Shown here one piece after another: positions 11,734 through 21,802 of a stretch of 64,000 bases of DNA (its first letter is position 1; the number at the start of each line of letters is the position of its first letter). The stretch lies in contig NC_031674.1 in NCBI RefSeq assembly GCF_001640025.1, positions 1,054,001-1,118,000 on the forward strand, written 5' to 3'. Source of the stretch: Sugiyamaella lignohabitans. Taxonomy: Eukaryota; Ascomycota; Dipodascomycetes; Dipodascales; Trichomonascaceae. A model generated the notes under the pieces. It searched no databases, had not been told where the DNA came from, and saw only the letters and a program-made list of their open reading frames with translations. The position numbers and the translations under genes were made by a program.

Positions 11734-12624
11734 GGTGTCTCTTGTATTCAATTAAATCCTTTTAATAAATAATTAATAATAATAATAATGATTATAATAC
11801 ATGGTTCTCTACCTGATTTATATCTAAATGGATTACTTGACCCAACCAGACTCTGAGACATTTAGACTAGGGCCTAATATTCAGTCAAGTTCAGGTATTA
11901 AGTCGAAAAATGGCCTAACAAGCTGAGTCCTGATAAAATATCTAAACTTGTGAGGATGGGGCTCCTTGTAAAATACCCATCTACTATGTTCCCATTTACT
12001 TGCTATGTCTGATGTAAGGTAATCTAAGGGTCTGATATGATTCAAGGATCAGCGATGAGTGACGTCTACTTACATGCATTGTTGCTAGCGATAAAGCAAT
12101 TACGCTATCTTATCATGCTTTGGGCCGAACAATTTAAATATCTAGATATTAATTAGACAGTACTTGTTTTGTCTGTAGTACTATTTTCAGCGCCAAACTA
12201 CTGACAGAGATATGTGGTCCCATTCAATTCTCACATCAGCCGTCTGGTGGCCGGTTTTTTATGCTCCTCTCTTCTTGGAGTGACCAAGGCCAAGTGTGAC
12301 ACCTGGTATAAAACTCTGAGTGTCAGATAAATATTTTTGCTATATACATAAACCAATGCTTAGTAGAGTCGGTTATCACATCTGTATATGGATTTTAAGA
12401 ATGGGTCTTTCTGGTCTGGTCTACTCGTTCAGCCGGCACTTGCTGTTGCACTGAAAGTCGGTCTTACTTCCAATCACAAACCCAAATTACCAAACTCCAA
12501 AGATATATAAAAAAAAAGTGAAGAGCTCTAGAGCGTAATTTAAATCACTATATGGAATTTTCATTTCTCTACTAACCACGGCGAAGATATCACTGTCACG
12601 TGATCACAAACTCACTATAGCAAT
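11734..12624. other. Intergenic region ATG7 to SRP54
   Basis: About 900 bp. An ATAATAATA run follows ATG7 (11775-11790). A palindromic TCACGTGA lies at 12597-12604 in the SRP54 promoter. No RNA gene or repeat element is seen. Confidence 0.5.
12597..12604. promoter_or_regulatory. E-box TCACGTGA upstream of SRP54
   Basis: Palindromic TCACGTGA about 126 bp before the SRP54 start. This is the recognition sequence of Cbf1-type bHLH factors in yeasts. The same core occurs before several other genes of the window. Confidence 0.4.
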
Positions 12625-12711
12625 ATGTCACAACCTCACGAAAATACCACTGAAAGTGGTGAAGTGGAGATCCAACAAATCAAGCTCATTTTGCACTCTG
12701 CAGACAGATAG
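12625..12711 (+). other. Possible upstream ORF in the SRP54 leader, 28 codons
   Basis: ATG at 12625 opens a 28-codon frame that begins MSQPHENTTESG and closes at TAG 12709-12711, 18 bp before the SRP54 ATG. If transcription starts upstream of it, it would be met first by scanning ribosomes. There is no sign that it encodes a conserved peptide. Confidence 0.35.
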
Positions 12712-12729
12712 TGACAGTAACAGTGAGCG

Positions 12730-14301
12730 ATGGTTTTAGCAGATCTTGGACGTCGTATTAATGCGGCGGTGAACTCGCTAACGTCGCAGAGCGTAGTGGA
12801 TCAGACAGCTCTGGATGCTATGTTAAAGGAGATTTGTACAGCTTTATTGGAATCCGATGTCAATGTCCGTTTAGTTGGCCAGCTCAGAAACAGTATTCGA
12901 GCCAAGGTGGCCAGTGCTCTTAATAAAGAAGAAAAAGAGTCTGGTAGTAATGCAAATGCTATTAAGAGACTTGTTCAAAAGACAGTTTTTGATGAACTTT
13001 GTGAACTTGTCGAAGCACATCCAACTGATGAACAGTTCAAGCCAAAGAAGGGCCGTAGCAATGTGATTATGTTTGTTGGTCTTCAGGGTGCTGGTAAAAC
13101 AACTTCGTGTACAAAGTTAGCTGTATACTACCAAAGAAGAGGACTTCGAGTAGGTCTTGTATGTGCAGATACATTCCGTGCTGGTGCATTTGACCAGCTG
13201 AAACAGAATGCCACCAAGGCCAAGATCCCATACTACGGTTCATACACAGAGCCCGATCCAGTTAAAGTTTCCCGGGATGGTGTAGAAAAGTTCAAAAAGG
13301 AAAAGTTCGACTTGATCATCGTTGATACTTCAGGTCGTCATCGCCAAGAACAGGAGCTGTTTGCTGAGATGGTCCAGATTGGCGAGGCAGTCAAGCCAGA
13401 TCAGACTCTTATGGTACTAGACGCTTCGATTGGTCAGGCTGCTGAACAACAAAGTAAAGCGTTTAAAGAAGCATCTAACTTCGGTGCGATTGTTCTCACG
13501 AAAATGGATGGTCATGCCAAAGGTGGTGGTGCCATTTCTGCTGTAGCTGCTACCAACACACCAATTGCATTTATTGGTACCGGAGAGCATGTTCACGATT
13601 TTGAGACATTTTCTCCTAAACAATTTGTGTCGAAACTTCTTGGTATCGGTGATATCCAAGGACTCATGGAGCATGTGTCGACGCTGAAACTCGACCAGAA
13701 AGATACTATCAAGCACATTCAACAAGGTATTTTCACACTACGGGATTTACGTGACCAGATGAGTAACATCATGAAAATGGGTCCTCTATCCAAAGTAGCT
13801 AGCATGATTCCCGGTATGAGCCAGCTGGCAGATCAGATTGGAGAAGAAGATTCGACTAAACGACTCAAGACAATGATATATATTATGGACTCGATGACTG
13901 AAAAGGAGCTTGATTCCGACGGGTCGCCATTTGCTGACCAGCCTTCACGTATTGTCAGAGTTGCTAGAGGTAGTGGAACATCTGTTCGAGAGGTTGAAGA
14001 GGTGCTTTACCAGCAAAAGATGATGGCGGCCATGGCCAAGAAGATGGGAGGAAAGGGCGGTATGATGAGCCGAATGCAACAAATGCAAGGTGCTGGCGGT
14101 CCTAATCCCGCCCAGATCCAAGCTGCTCAACGTCGTCTGGCCTCAATGGGTATGGGAGGGGGTGCTGGAGGCATGCCCGACATGTCGCAACTGGCTGGCA
14201 TGTTTGGACAGGGTGGTATGCCCGATATGGGCGAGATGATGAAAATGGTCGGATCCAACCCCAACCTCCAAAACATGATGAAGAGCTTCGGATTGAAATA
14301 A
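12730..14301 (+). CDS. SRP54: Signal recognition particle subunit SRP54
   Basis: A single exon of 523 residues beginning [17 protein letters not shown]. Residues 1-100 are the helical N domain. The GTPase G domain shows the P-loop GLQGAGKTT at about 117-125, [20 protein letters not shown] at about 198-203 and [10 protein letters not shown] at about 257. After about residue 300 comes the methionine-rich M domain with [21 protein letters not shown] and a Gly/Met-rich tail, which binds signal peptides and SRP RNA. The protein targets nascent secretory chains to the ER via its receptor. Length and domain order match the family. A 28-codon upstream frame ends 18 bp before the start, and an E-box lies 126 bp upstream. 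A two-arm GC repeat begins 66 bp behind the stop. Confidence 0.97.
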   Translation: MVLADLGRRINAAVNSLTSQSVVDQTALDAMLKEICTALLESDVNVRLVGQLRNSIRAKVASALNKEEKESGSNANAIKRLVQKTVFDELCELVEAHPTDEQFKPKKGRSNVIMFVGLQGAGKTTSCTKLAVYYQRRGLRVGLVCADTFRAGAFDQLKQNATKAKIPYYGSYTEPDPVKVSRDGVEKFKKEKFDLIIVDTSGRHRQEQELFAEMVQIGEAVKPDQTLMVLDASIGQAAEQQSKAFKEASNFGAIVLTKMDGHAKGGGAISAVAATNTPIAFIGTGEHVHDFETFSPKQFVSKLLGIGDIQGLMEHVSTLKLDQKDTIKHIQQGIFTLRDLRDQMSNIMKMGPLSKVASMIPGMSQLADQIGEEDSTKRLKTMIYIMDSMTEKELDSDGSPFADQPSRIVRVARGSGTSVREVEEVLYQQKMMAAMAKKMGGKGGMMSRMQQMQGAGGPNPAQIQAAQRRLASMGMGGGAGGMPDMSQLAGMFGQGGMPDMGEMMKMVGSNPNLQNMMKSFGLK

Positions 14302-14366
14302 CCGGTCCTCTTCTCTATAAATAATGACATCTTTGTAGTATTATCTGGTCGTCTGATAGGGGTGTG

Positions 14367-14522
14367 TGCCTCCGGCGGCTGGGGCTCCGCCCCAGACCCT
14401 GGGTGCTCCTCTCGCTGCGCTCGAGTCGAGCTGGGGGACTGTCCCGCAAAAATTGAAAATCCAGGAACGCTCGCGAAGCGAGCACAACGGGGTCTGGGGC
14501 AGCGCCCCAGCCGCCGGAGGCA
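14367..14522. repeat. GC-rich palindromic repeat, two arms
   Basis: The left arm starts TGCCTCCGGCGGCTGGGG and has a TCC loop and a CTCTCGCTGCGCTCGAG hairpin. The right arm uses the GCTCGCGAAGCGAGC hairpin and an AGC loop, and ends GGAGGCA. It is flanked on the right by AGGGTCCA. It lies 66 bp behind the SRP54 stop. Confidence 0.93.
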
Positions 14523-14580
14523 TGCAAGGGTCCACCCCCTGAAAACTGTAGCCGCGCGGGAACATCGAGCGGTATCGGCG

Positions 14581-14587
14581 TGACTCA
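14581..14587 (+). promoter_or_regulatory. Gcn4-type site TGACTCA before THR4
   Basis: A perfect TGACTCA lies 125 bp upstream of the THR4 ATG. This is the consensus of the general amino-acid control activator Gcn4, and THR4 is under that control in S. cerevisiae. A TATATATA stretch at 14622-14629 could be the TATA element. Confidence 0.6.
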
Positions 14588-14711
14588 ACAGGGCCTGCTG
14601 GCAGAGGATCTGCAGGGACTTTATATATAGGGTGACGGAGAGTTAAGAGAGTTAGAGAGTTCGTGCTTGACAAGTTTTATTTGGTTTTGTGTTAAAATTG
14701 AAAGAGCGATA

Positions 14712-16259
14712 ATGAGTCAAAAATACTTTTCTACCAGAACGTCTAAGGACCATTTGAGTTTCGAGGAGGCCGTTATTGAGGGCCTGGCTCCTGATGGAGG
14801 TCTGTATATTCCCAGTGAAATTGCCAAGCTGCCCGAGGATTTCCTGACGAAATGGAAAGATCTTTCGTTTGCTCAGCTGGCTACTGAGATCCTGTCTCTG
14901 TATATCTCCGAGGAAGAGATCCCAAGAGCTGATCTGGAAAAACTCGCCGCCAGATCGTATTCGACTTTCAGATCCGACCATGTGACTCCCACAGTTCCTT
15001 TAAATAAGGATAAGAACTTATGGCTGTTGGAGTTGTTCCATGGACCCACTTATGCTTTCAAGGACGTCGCTTTACAGTTTGTTGGTAATTTGTTTGAATA
15101 TTTTTTGGTTCGAAGAAACGCTGGAAAGAAGGAGAATGCTCCTGATAGAGATATTATCACTGTGGTCGGTGCTACCAGTGGTGATACTGGATCCGCTGCT
15201 ATCTACGGTTTGAGAAACAAGAAAGATGTTTCGGTCTTCATTCTGTATCCTACTGGTCGTGTTTCTCCTATTCAAGAGACTCAGATGACCACTGTTCTGG
15301 ATTCCAATGTTCATACTATCTCTGTCAAGGGTACTTTTGACGACTGTCAAGATCTTGTCAAGCAAACGTTTGCTGATAAGGAATTCAATGAAAAGTACCA
15401 TATTGGTGCTGTCAATTCCATCAACTGGGCCAGAATCCTCGCTCAAATTACATACTACTTTTACTCGTATTTCACTCTGCTCAAAACTACCGACGGCAAG
15501 GTCACCCCACGATTTGTCGTTCCTACTGGTAACTTTGGCGACATTCTCGCTGGTTTCTACGCCAAGCGGATGGGTTTGCCAATCGACCAGCTCGTTATTG
15601 CCACTAACGACAACGACATTCTGCACAGATTCTTCCAATCTGGAGACTATTCCAAGTCAGTTGGCGATGCTGCTCCTGTTGTTCATGCTACTCTTTCACC
15701 TGCCATGGACATTCTTGTTTCCAGTAACTTCGAGCGTTTCCTATGGTACGTTGCCCGAGAGAACCTCGCATCTACTAATGAAGAGGCCGGTGCTATTCTG
15801 AATAAGTGGATGAGCGAGCTCAAGACCAAGGGCAAATTCCACGTTCCTGAGAACGCCCTTGCTGCTGCTCGCAAGGAGTTCTCCAGTGAGCACACTTCCG
15901 ACAAGGAGACTGTTGAGACTATCAGAAATGTCTACAACGACCCTGCTTCTGGCAAGTATGTTCTTGATCCACACACTGCTGTTGCTGTTCATGCTGCTCT
16001 TGCTCGTATCGCCGCCAACAGCAACACCTCTGCCCAATACGTGGCTCTCTCTACAGCCCACCCTGCCAAGTTCTCCGAGGCCGTGAACTTGGCTCTCCAA
16101 GGCACTGATGGATACTCTTTTGAGGCCGACGTCCTGCCTGACGAGTTCAAGGAAATGCAAACCAAGGAAACCAAAAAGATCTTTGCCGACAAACCCGACA
16201 TCGAGCTCCTGAAATCCATCATTGTCGACGAGCTCGCCAAAGAAAAGAAAACCGCTTAA
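14712..16259 (+). CDS. THR4: Threonine synthase
   Basis: The ATG at 14712 gives 515 residues, one more than the yeast enzyme; the frame is open upstream but has no earlier ATG. The N-terminus MSQKYFSTRTSKDHLSFEEA and DGGLYIP are typical of the fungal/bacterial class 2 threonine synthase. GPTYAFKDVALQ carries the PLP-binding lysine (Lys117). VVGATSGDTGSAAI is the phosphate/substrate loop, and VPTGNFGDILAG binds the PLP phosphate. The enzyme converts O-phosphohomoserine to threonine, the last step of threonine synthesis, in the cytosol. The CTG codon for the conserved Leu of DGGLYIP shows CTG is read as leucine. A Gcn4-type site sits in the short promoter between a GC repeat and the start. Another two-arm GC repeat begins 55 bp after the stop. 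Confidence 0.97.
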   Translation: MSQKYFSTRTSKDHLSFEEAVIEGLAPDGGLYIPSEIAKLPEDFLTKWKDLSFAQLATEILSLYISEEEIPRADLEKLAARSYSTFRSDHVTPTVPLNKDKNLWLLELFHGPTYAFKDVALQFVGNLFEYFLVRRNAGKKENAPDRDIITVVGATSGDTGSAAIYGLRNKKDVSVFILYPTGRVSPIQETQMTTVLDSNVHTISVKGTFDDCQDLVKQTFADKEFNEKYHIGAVNSINWARILAQITYYFYSYFTLLKTTDGKVTPRFVVPTGNFGDILAGFYAKRMGLPIDQLVIATNDNDILHRFFQSGDYSKSVGDAAPVVHATLSPAMDILVSSNFERFLWYVARENLASTNEEAGAILNKWMSELKTKGKFHVPENALAAARKEFSSEHTSDKETVETIRNVYNDPASGKYVLDPHTAVAVHAALARIAANSNTSAQYVALSTAHPAKFSEAVNLALQGTDGYSFEADVLPDEFKEMQTKETKKIFADKPDIELLKSIIVDELAKEKKTA

Positions 16260-16313
16260 GCTTCTTCCGTAAATACTTAATTTACCGCACTTTAATGCTG
16301 TATCTGAGGGCTG

Positions 16314-16475
16314 TGCCTCCGGCGGCTGGGGCTCCGCCCCAGACCCCGCTGCTCCTCTCGCTTCGCTCGAGTCGGGCGTCGGGCCGCCCAGTTTATCTGA
16401 ACTGACGGTGCGAGAAAACCTGCTGCGAAGCAGGAGCAACCAGGGTCTGGGGCGGAGCCCCAGCCTCCGGAGGCA
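16314..16475. repeat. GC-rich palindromic repeat, two arms
   Basis: The left arm carries a TCC loop and a CTCTCGCTTCGCTCGAG hairpin. The right arm carries CTGCTGCGAAGCAGGAG and a GGA loop and ends GGAGGCA. It lies between the convergent THR4 and YSH1 genes, 54 bp behind the THR4 stop and 52 bp behind the YSH1 stop. Confidence 0.93.
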
Positions 16476-16527
16476 CGAGACCGTAGGGTCAAATAATTTA
16501 ATTTTTTACAAGTGTCCATGAGAGGAG

Positions 16528-19033
16528 CTACTCGGCCTTTATGGCTTGCGGCAGCGGCTCCTCTTTGACGGGAGATGGTTCGAGTGCTAGGTCTTTGTCG
16601 TCGTCGTGGAGTTCGACGAGACGAGACGTGTTTTGTGACAGTGGAGCTGCGGTATTGACTGCTCGTTCTAGCACAGCAGCAACTCTCTTTTCGAGAGCTG
16701 GTGATTTACAGGTGACAGTGAGATCCTCGAACTGAACCTCGGCGACAACGCCTTCTATTTCGATCGTGGCGGTCTTCTTATCGTCGGCAACAGTGAGACA
16801 ATCGCCAAATTGTGCTTTGAGAAGTGCACAGATTTGGTCAACTTTGACTTCGATCTGGTGGTGGTTGTGACTGTGAGTATGTCCGTTTTCATGCTTCACT
16901 CCGCCATTGTGGTGGTCAGAGTCGTGTTTGTTATCACAGCCACATGAAGTTGATGATAGTTTAACTGAAGCAGGTGATGTATCAACTGAAAGAAGAACCG
17001 CCAACACAGAATCGGCAATGGCATCATTCATAACGTTGCCAGTCCACTCGATGGTCGAAACGTTTCCTTCGTGAATGACTTTGACTGATCCCATGACCAT
17101 AAATTCAGACGCTTCTTCAGTCTCGTCGAGTGTTTCAACAGCACCAAACATCTGCTCCAAGTGATATCTAATCAGCTCTGGTCCGGCATCTACTATAACA
17201 GATTGTCTCTCTGTGACTACACTAGTACTCAATGAAGCGTACTCACGAAGATCTGACACATGAAGAAGGTTGAGATGGAAATCCTTCTCGACTAAAACAC
17301 CTGACACAATTTGTCCATCGGTTGGTGGCTCACTAGCGAGCTCTCCCATTGTTCGTGCAACTTTGGCACTCTTGAATGGTAGTTCCACTTCATAACAGTT
17401 TTTAGGATTGTATATTTTCACTTCACGGTCTGTACCCTTACGATCAGAGTATTTACTCATTAAAGCACTTTTCAATCTTCCCATATTATTTGCTTCTCCA
17501 TGTACAAGAATAATGTGTGGAGCGTCTACCATGTCAATAAACCGCGAATTCTCCTTGAAATCAACGTGTGCTGCAAATGACAGCTCTTCTACCACCATTC
17601 GACGAGGGATTTTCACTTCTGGATTGTTCACTGAAGAAATCTCTGGAGGTTCTGTCAGCATCTGCTTAGCCATTGTTCCTTCTACAGAGTAACCGGTTAC
17701 AATCAGAGCATTTTTAGAATCTGGAGCCCATCGTTCTAGCAAGTCTCGTGATACTCCACTTTGTAGCATACCAGGTGTGGCTACCATGACACAAGGTCCG
17801 ATATCGTCGAATCTTTCTAGATTTCTTACACTTCTAATATGCTTGAACTGGAATGGGTTGGTTCGACTATCTCGAAATCTCCTTCGAATGTTCTCGTTCA
17901 TCATGTTGATATATGTCTGATACACAGCCATACACTTTTTAGCCAGTGTTGACACGTAATAAATATTGATATCTTCCAACTCGGGATGCTCATCCCAGTA
18001 TTCGTCGAGAATTAACAGAATTTCTTGTGCTCTACCAAGAGCAAATACTGGAAGCAGGCACCTACCTCCCTTCTGTACTGTAGATTTGATCAGACTCATT
18101 AGTCGAGCTTCTTTTTCTAATCGAGGTTGATGAATACCTGTACCATATGTGCTCTCAGTAATGAGAATATCTGGTTTCTGTACAGGAACCTCTGCTTGGT
18201 TCAAATGTCGGTCTTCTTCTCGAGAATAATCTCCTGTAAATAGCACTTTGACTCCACCAATCTCGACAAAATACATGGCTGCTCCTAAAACATGGCCCGC
18301 ATGATAGGCTGTGAATTTGATACCCTCGACCTCCATAGTCGAATGGTAGTCGACCGTCTCAATTCTGTCGAATGCTGCCTCTAAGTCCTCTGCTGTGTAC
18401 AGCGGTGTGTAGTTCTCTGGCACATTACTCACCCTCATGAAATCTCCTAACAGCCATCTAAAAATCGCTTTAGTAGGATGTGTCATAAATACTCGACCCT
18501 TAAAAGTGGTATGTTGCATCACATACGGCAGAGAAGCTGCGTGATCCAAGTGGAAATGGCTAATCAACAGAATATCTATTGTCGATAAATCATACTCGTC
18601 ATAAAATGGCAATGACGCCAACCCAGAGTACGCAGGATGCACACCAGCATCAAGCTAGTCCGTTAGTTTCTGTCTTCTGGGGGGTCTGATGCCTCCGGCG
18701 GCTGGGGCTCCGCCCCAGACCCCGTGGCTCCTCTCGCTTCGCTCGAGTCGGGCAGCGGGCGACTAAGTCAGCGAGATCCCGGTCTGGAATGATTTCTTCC
18801 AGTCGCCAGCGCTGATGTAAACTTACCATGACAGTCTTTCCCTTGTAACTGATGACATGGCAACTTCGTCCTACTTCGCTACCTCCGCCAAGGGCCACGA
18901 ACTGAAACAAGTCGTTTTCGTCAATCTAGAATATTGTTAGCTGCCGTCCATCCACCTCCCAAAATACCCGAATTTTTCTCTGATATATCTAAAACACTTC
19001 ACTTACAGGCTCGTCTGACGCTCGTTTCGACAT
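16528..19033 (-). CDS. YSH1: Pre-mRNA 3'-end endonuclease Ysh1 (CPSF73)
   Basis: Three exons on the minus strand: 19033-19007, 18925-18827 and 18654-16528, giving 750 residues. Introns of 81 and 172 nt have GTAAGT donors, GCTAAC or AACTAAC branch sites and TAG acceptors. Splicing restores [22 protein letters not shown] followed by [17 protein letters not shown], the exact start of the CPSF73 metallo-beta-lactamase domain. HFHLDH at about residues 75-80 is the zinc motif; [10 protein letters not shown], a beta-CASP region with TESTYG, and [12 protein letters not shown] follow. A C-terminal CPSF-specific domain contains a His-rich insert. Ysh1 is the zinc-dependent nuclease that cuts pre-mRNA before polyadenylation within CPF. 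Intron 2 contains a GC-repeat arm at 18690-18750. It is divergent from IRC6 over a 252-bp promoter with two E-boxes. Confidence 0.96.
18690..18750 (+). repeat. GC-rich repeat, single arm inside YSH1 intron 2
   Basis: A complete left-type arm from TGCCTCCGGCGGCTGGGG to CTCGAGTCG, wholly within the 172-nt second intron of YSH1 and inverted relative to the gene. Intron sequence without it would be about 111 nt. Confidence 0.93.
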
Positions 19034-19140
19034 TTTAACCCAGTTGTGGTCCAATTGACTTTGCTAGATCCCGTGTCAAGATCAAGTATGTAACATCGAC
19101 ATCAGTCTTCACCGGTTTGCGAAATAAACTGCTATCGACA

Positions 19141-19171
19141 TCACGTGACTTATTTTTCAGTTGGCACGTGA
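19141..19171. promoter_or_regulatory. Two CACGTGA E-boxes in the YSH1/IRC6 divergent promoter
   Basis: TCACGTGA at 19141-19148 and GCACGTGA from 19164 lie 17 bp apart in the 252-bp shared promoter. The core is that of Cbf1-type bHLH factors; binding itself is inferred. Confidence 0.4.
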
Positions 19172-19285
19172 TGTGTTTGATTTATTTATGGCTTGACCCC
19201 CTGAATAAGAGAGTAACAGACGAAGGTTTGCTATTAGTTAGATCTCCAAAAGCCTGTGAAAAAGCCAGGACGAGTTTTCAACGCC

Positions 19286-20547
19286 ATGGAAGAATCACGC
19301 AGTCGAATCCTGATAATTGGAAAGCCCAAATCTGGGAAACTAACTCTGGCCAAAGGCAAGTATGAGAAAGAGGAGAAACGGATCAGCGAGCGGAACCCCA
19401 CGGTCCTAGCAGCTCGCGAAGCGAGCACAACGGGGTCTGGGGCAGCGCCCCAGCCGCCGGAAGCACAGTCCCCGACACAGTGTACTAATAGAAACAGAAT
19501 TGACAGGGTCACTTCCAGAAATTGAGGAGGGTGCGACTAGTCATGCGTCGCTGAGCCACGAGTTCAAGATCAGGAACAAGTATTACTCTGCCGATGTTGG
19601 GATCTGGATAGATGAATTTGAAGACCCAGATCAATTGAAACCAGAACAGGACCCGAACCAGGAAAATGTCACGAAAAACTCGCCGGAGAGTCGGATAAGC
19701 ACTGTAGCACGGTGGGCTCAGGAGTTCTGTTCAGATGAAGCCAGAGAGGTTCGAGACGTGCTGGGTGCTGTGATATTCACATTTGATAAGTTTGAAGAGG
19801 AAGATGCTCGACAAGTAAAGCTGTTTTTAGACAAACTCAATGATGAGGACTGGGATGGACTGGCTCTGGCAGTCAGTAAAGGAGATGTCGAGCATGAGAC
19901 TGCCTGTATAGACACGCTAGAAGAACTGGGATTCGACTATATCCAGGGAACTACCAAACGACCCGACGATACAAGCTCTGACGAGTATCATGACATGTCA
20001 GGAATAGAGCAAGTGAAACAGGCTTTAGAAGTGGTTCCATGGACATTCGCACAAAAAGAACTCGATGACCAGGGGGAACTGGGCCCTGAGGAACCAGGAC
20101 CCAGTCTCAACTTCACTCTCCCTGCCAAATCAACTGCCCTCGAGCAAGATATCTCATCATCGACATCAATTGATATGGCAGCTGGTCCATCTTCCACACA
20201 ATCAGCTGCTGACGCTACCTTTGAAGACCTCATCCGCAACATGAGCACGCCCATTCTGGCCGAAGACGGCGGCTCAGAAGCCTCTGTCGACAAATTCGAC
20301 GCTTTTCTTGACAAGCTCCGCAGGGCCAGAGGTGAGTTTTGACGGGGTGGACATGCCTCCGGCGGCTGGGGCTCTGCCCCAGACCCCGTGGCTCCTCTCG
20401 CTTCGCTTGAGTCGAGCGTCGGGTGGTGGAGCTGGAATTTATACTACCGTGGTACTAACAGAGCCAGACGAAAAGAAGGATATTTCGCACGAGGAGCGGA
20501 CTAAGCTGTCCGAGGACCTGGCAGACGAGCTGCTGGGGCTCCTGTGA
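19286..20547 (+). CDS. IRC6: Irc6 / AAGAB-like adaptor-binding GTPase-fold protein
   Basis: Three exons, 19286-19355, 19507-20331 and 20462-20547, give 326 residues. Exon 1 encodes ILIIGKPKSGKLTLAK, a P-loop-like start. Intron 1 (151 nt) begins GCAAGT, a GC-AG type donor, has TACTAAT and ends ACAG. Exon 2 continues GSLPEIEE, then HEFKIRNKYYSADVGIWIDE, which is the conserved block of yeast Irc6 and animal p34/AAGAB. The rest is acidic. Intron 2 (130 nt) starts GTGAGT and ends TACTAACAG. Exon 3 adds a helical tail, EPDEKKDISHEERTKLSEDL. Irc6 acts with clathrin adaptors in vesicle traffic. Both introns carry a GC-repeat arm, in opposite orientations. Without the splices the protein would begin or stop inside repeat sequence, which supports the model. 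Confidence 0.85.
19401..19465 (-). repeat. GC-rich repeat, single arm inside IRC6 intron 1
   Basis: A right-type arm with the GCTCGCGAAGCGAGC hairpin and an AGC loop, ending GGAAGCA. It is preceded by CGGTCCTAGC, which also precedes the copy at 20721. It lies wholly within the GC-AG intron. Confidence 0.92.
20354..20414 (+). repeat. GC-rich repeat, single arm inside IRC6 intron 2
   Basis: A left-type arm with a TCT loop and a CTCTCGCTTCGCTTGAG hairpin, ending GTCG. It lies between the donor at 20332 and the TACTAACAG at 20453-20461. Confidence 0.92.
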
Positions 20548-20720
20548 TCCAAGAACCAACATCTTAAAAACTATTTATTTATTTTCAATCCATTTAACTA
20601 TTTCTCAGTGCTGGCACCTCAATCAGACTCTGCTCTGTTCACTTCCAATTGTCAGCACTGATTCCAGAATTCCTGGTTCTCGAGTGGAATTTGATCCGGA
20701 ATACCATTGATTTGACGTCG

Positions 20721-20786
20721 ACGGTCCTAGCCGCTCGCGAAGCGAGCACCACGGGGTCTGGGGCAGCGCCCCAGCCGCCGGAGGCA
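20721..20786 (-). repeat. GC-rich repeat, single arm between IRC6 and PHS1
   Basis: A right-type arm, GCTCGCGAAGCGAGC hairpin, with the same CGGTCCTAGC lead as the copy in IRC6 intron 1. It sits in the 312-bp region between the convergent ends of IRC6 and PHS1; nothing else is visible in that region. Confidence 0.92.
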
Positions 20787-20859
20787 GTCACCCAGTCTCA
20801 AATATTAGTAGTATTAGTATTAGTAGATGATTTTTGGAGATGCCGTTAGAGTGAGTGGT

Positions 20860-21489
20860 TTACTGGGTCTTCTTGAGGCTCTTGCGCTTGCCAATGTTCT
20901 TGAACACACGCTTGCGTTGTTTGATCATGTGGGTATACATGACATAGAACCCAGGAACATAGATCAGGAGCACCACTTTAAGGAACAGAGCGTAGATAGG
21001 ACTCAATTGCTTGGCCTCGTCCAGAGACAGGAACACCAGAATGGCCTCGCTGCCGGCGCCAATGGGGTACAACACGAAAAATGTCGTGTATCTCAACCAG
21101 GTGAGGAATTTAGGAACCGTTCCATCAGCTTGGATGTTGAACACATAGTATGAGTATCGAATGACCTCGGTCACCGACCAGGCTAAAACCATCGTGGAGA
21201 ACGCCACACTTTTAATTGATTCGGGGAAAAGATAGCAAATTCCCCATGTCAGCAGCAGACGCGATGCAATTTGAATAACAGTAGTACTAATTGGCGACCT
21301 AACCAGTCCTAGAACCGAGTGAACCACTTCTAACAGAGCCAGTGATTGCACGTATCTGGTGAAATCCGACATTCCCTCAGGAACAAATTTAGCTCCTACC
21401 AGAGGAAACAACAAAGCCAAGCGGAAAAACACCGCGGCCCACAGAAACCCACTCAACGCATTATAAGCCACCAAATACGATTTGGACAT
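20860..21489 (-). CDS. PHS1: 3-hydroxyacyl-CoA dehydratase Phs1
   Basis: A single exon of 209 residues. It has six hydrophobic segments (for example YNALSGFLWAAVFFRLALL and VVLLIYVPGFYVMYTHM). The family active-site block is RYTTFFVLYPIGAGSE, with the catalytic Tyr141 and Glu148 spaced by seven residues as in yeast Phs1 (Tyr149, Glu156). RYSYYVFN lies before it. The C-terminus RKRVFKNIGKRKSLKKTQ is a lysine-rich ER retention-type tail. Phs1 removes water from 3-hydroxyacyl-CoA in the third step of the very-long-chain fatty acid elongation cycle in the ER membrane. It is divergent from ERJ5 with two GC repeats lying between them. Confidence 0.96.
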   Translation of the reverse strand: MSKSYLVAYNALSGFLWAAVFFRLALLFPLVGAKFVPEGMSDFTRYVQSLALLEVVHSVLGLVRSPISTTVIQIASRLLLTWGICYLFPESIKSVAFSTMVLAWSVTEVIRYSYYVFNIQADGTVPKFLTWLRYTTFFVLYPIGAGSEAILVFLSLDEAKQLSPIYALFLKVVLLIYVPGFYVMYTHMIKQRKRVFKNIGKRKSLKKTQ

Positions 21490-21640
21490 TTTTCAGCACT
21501 CTTCTCGCCCCCTTCACTTTCGACTCTGGTCGGTCCGATACAAGTCCCTTTCGGCTTATACGCATCAACACCCGGAAATTGTTGGGGCAGCCGCGCGTCA
21601 CCTGATTTCTCAGGGGGTGAAAAAATCCAGGGTCCACATG

Positions 21641-21785
21641 TGCCTCCGGCGGCTGGGGCGCTGCCCCAGACCCCGTGGCTCCTCTCGCTTCGCTCGACTC
21701 GTTTCTCGTCTCCGGTCCCAGCAAAAAAATCTCCTGCGAAGCAGGAGCCACGGGGTCTGGGGCAGAGCCCCAGCCGCCGGAGGCA
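21641..21785. repeat. GC-rich palindromic repeat, two arms
   Basis: The left arm has a GCT loop and CTCTCGCTTCGCTCGAC; the right arm has CTCCTGCGAAGCAGGAG and an AGA loop. CAGGGTCCACATG stands directly before the left arm. It is followed after 17 bp by a second copy. Confidence 0.92.
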
Positions 21786-21802
21786 TCTGCCCTCCCTCGC
21801 GG

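Noticed and set aside
18650..18910. Separate small gene on the minus strand upstream of YSH1
   Set aside because: It is the second exon of YSH1 read through into intron 2 and its GC arm; splicing gives the exact family sequence.
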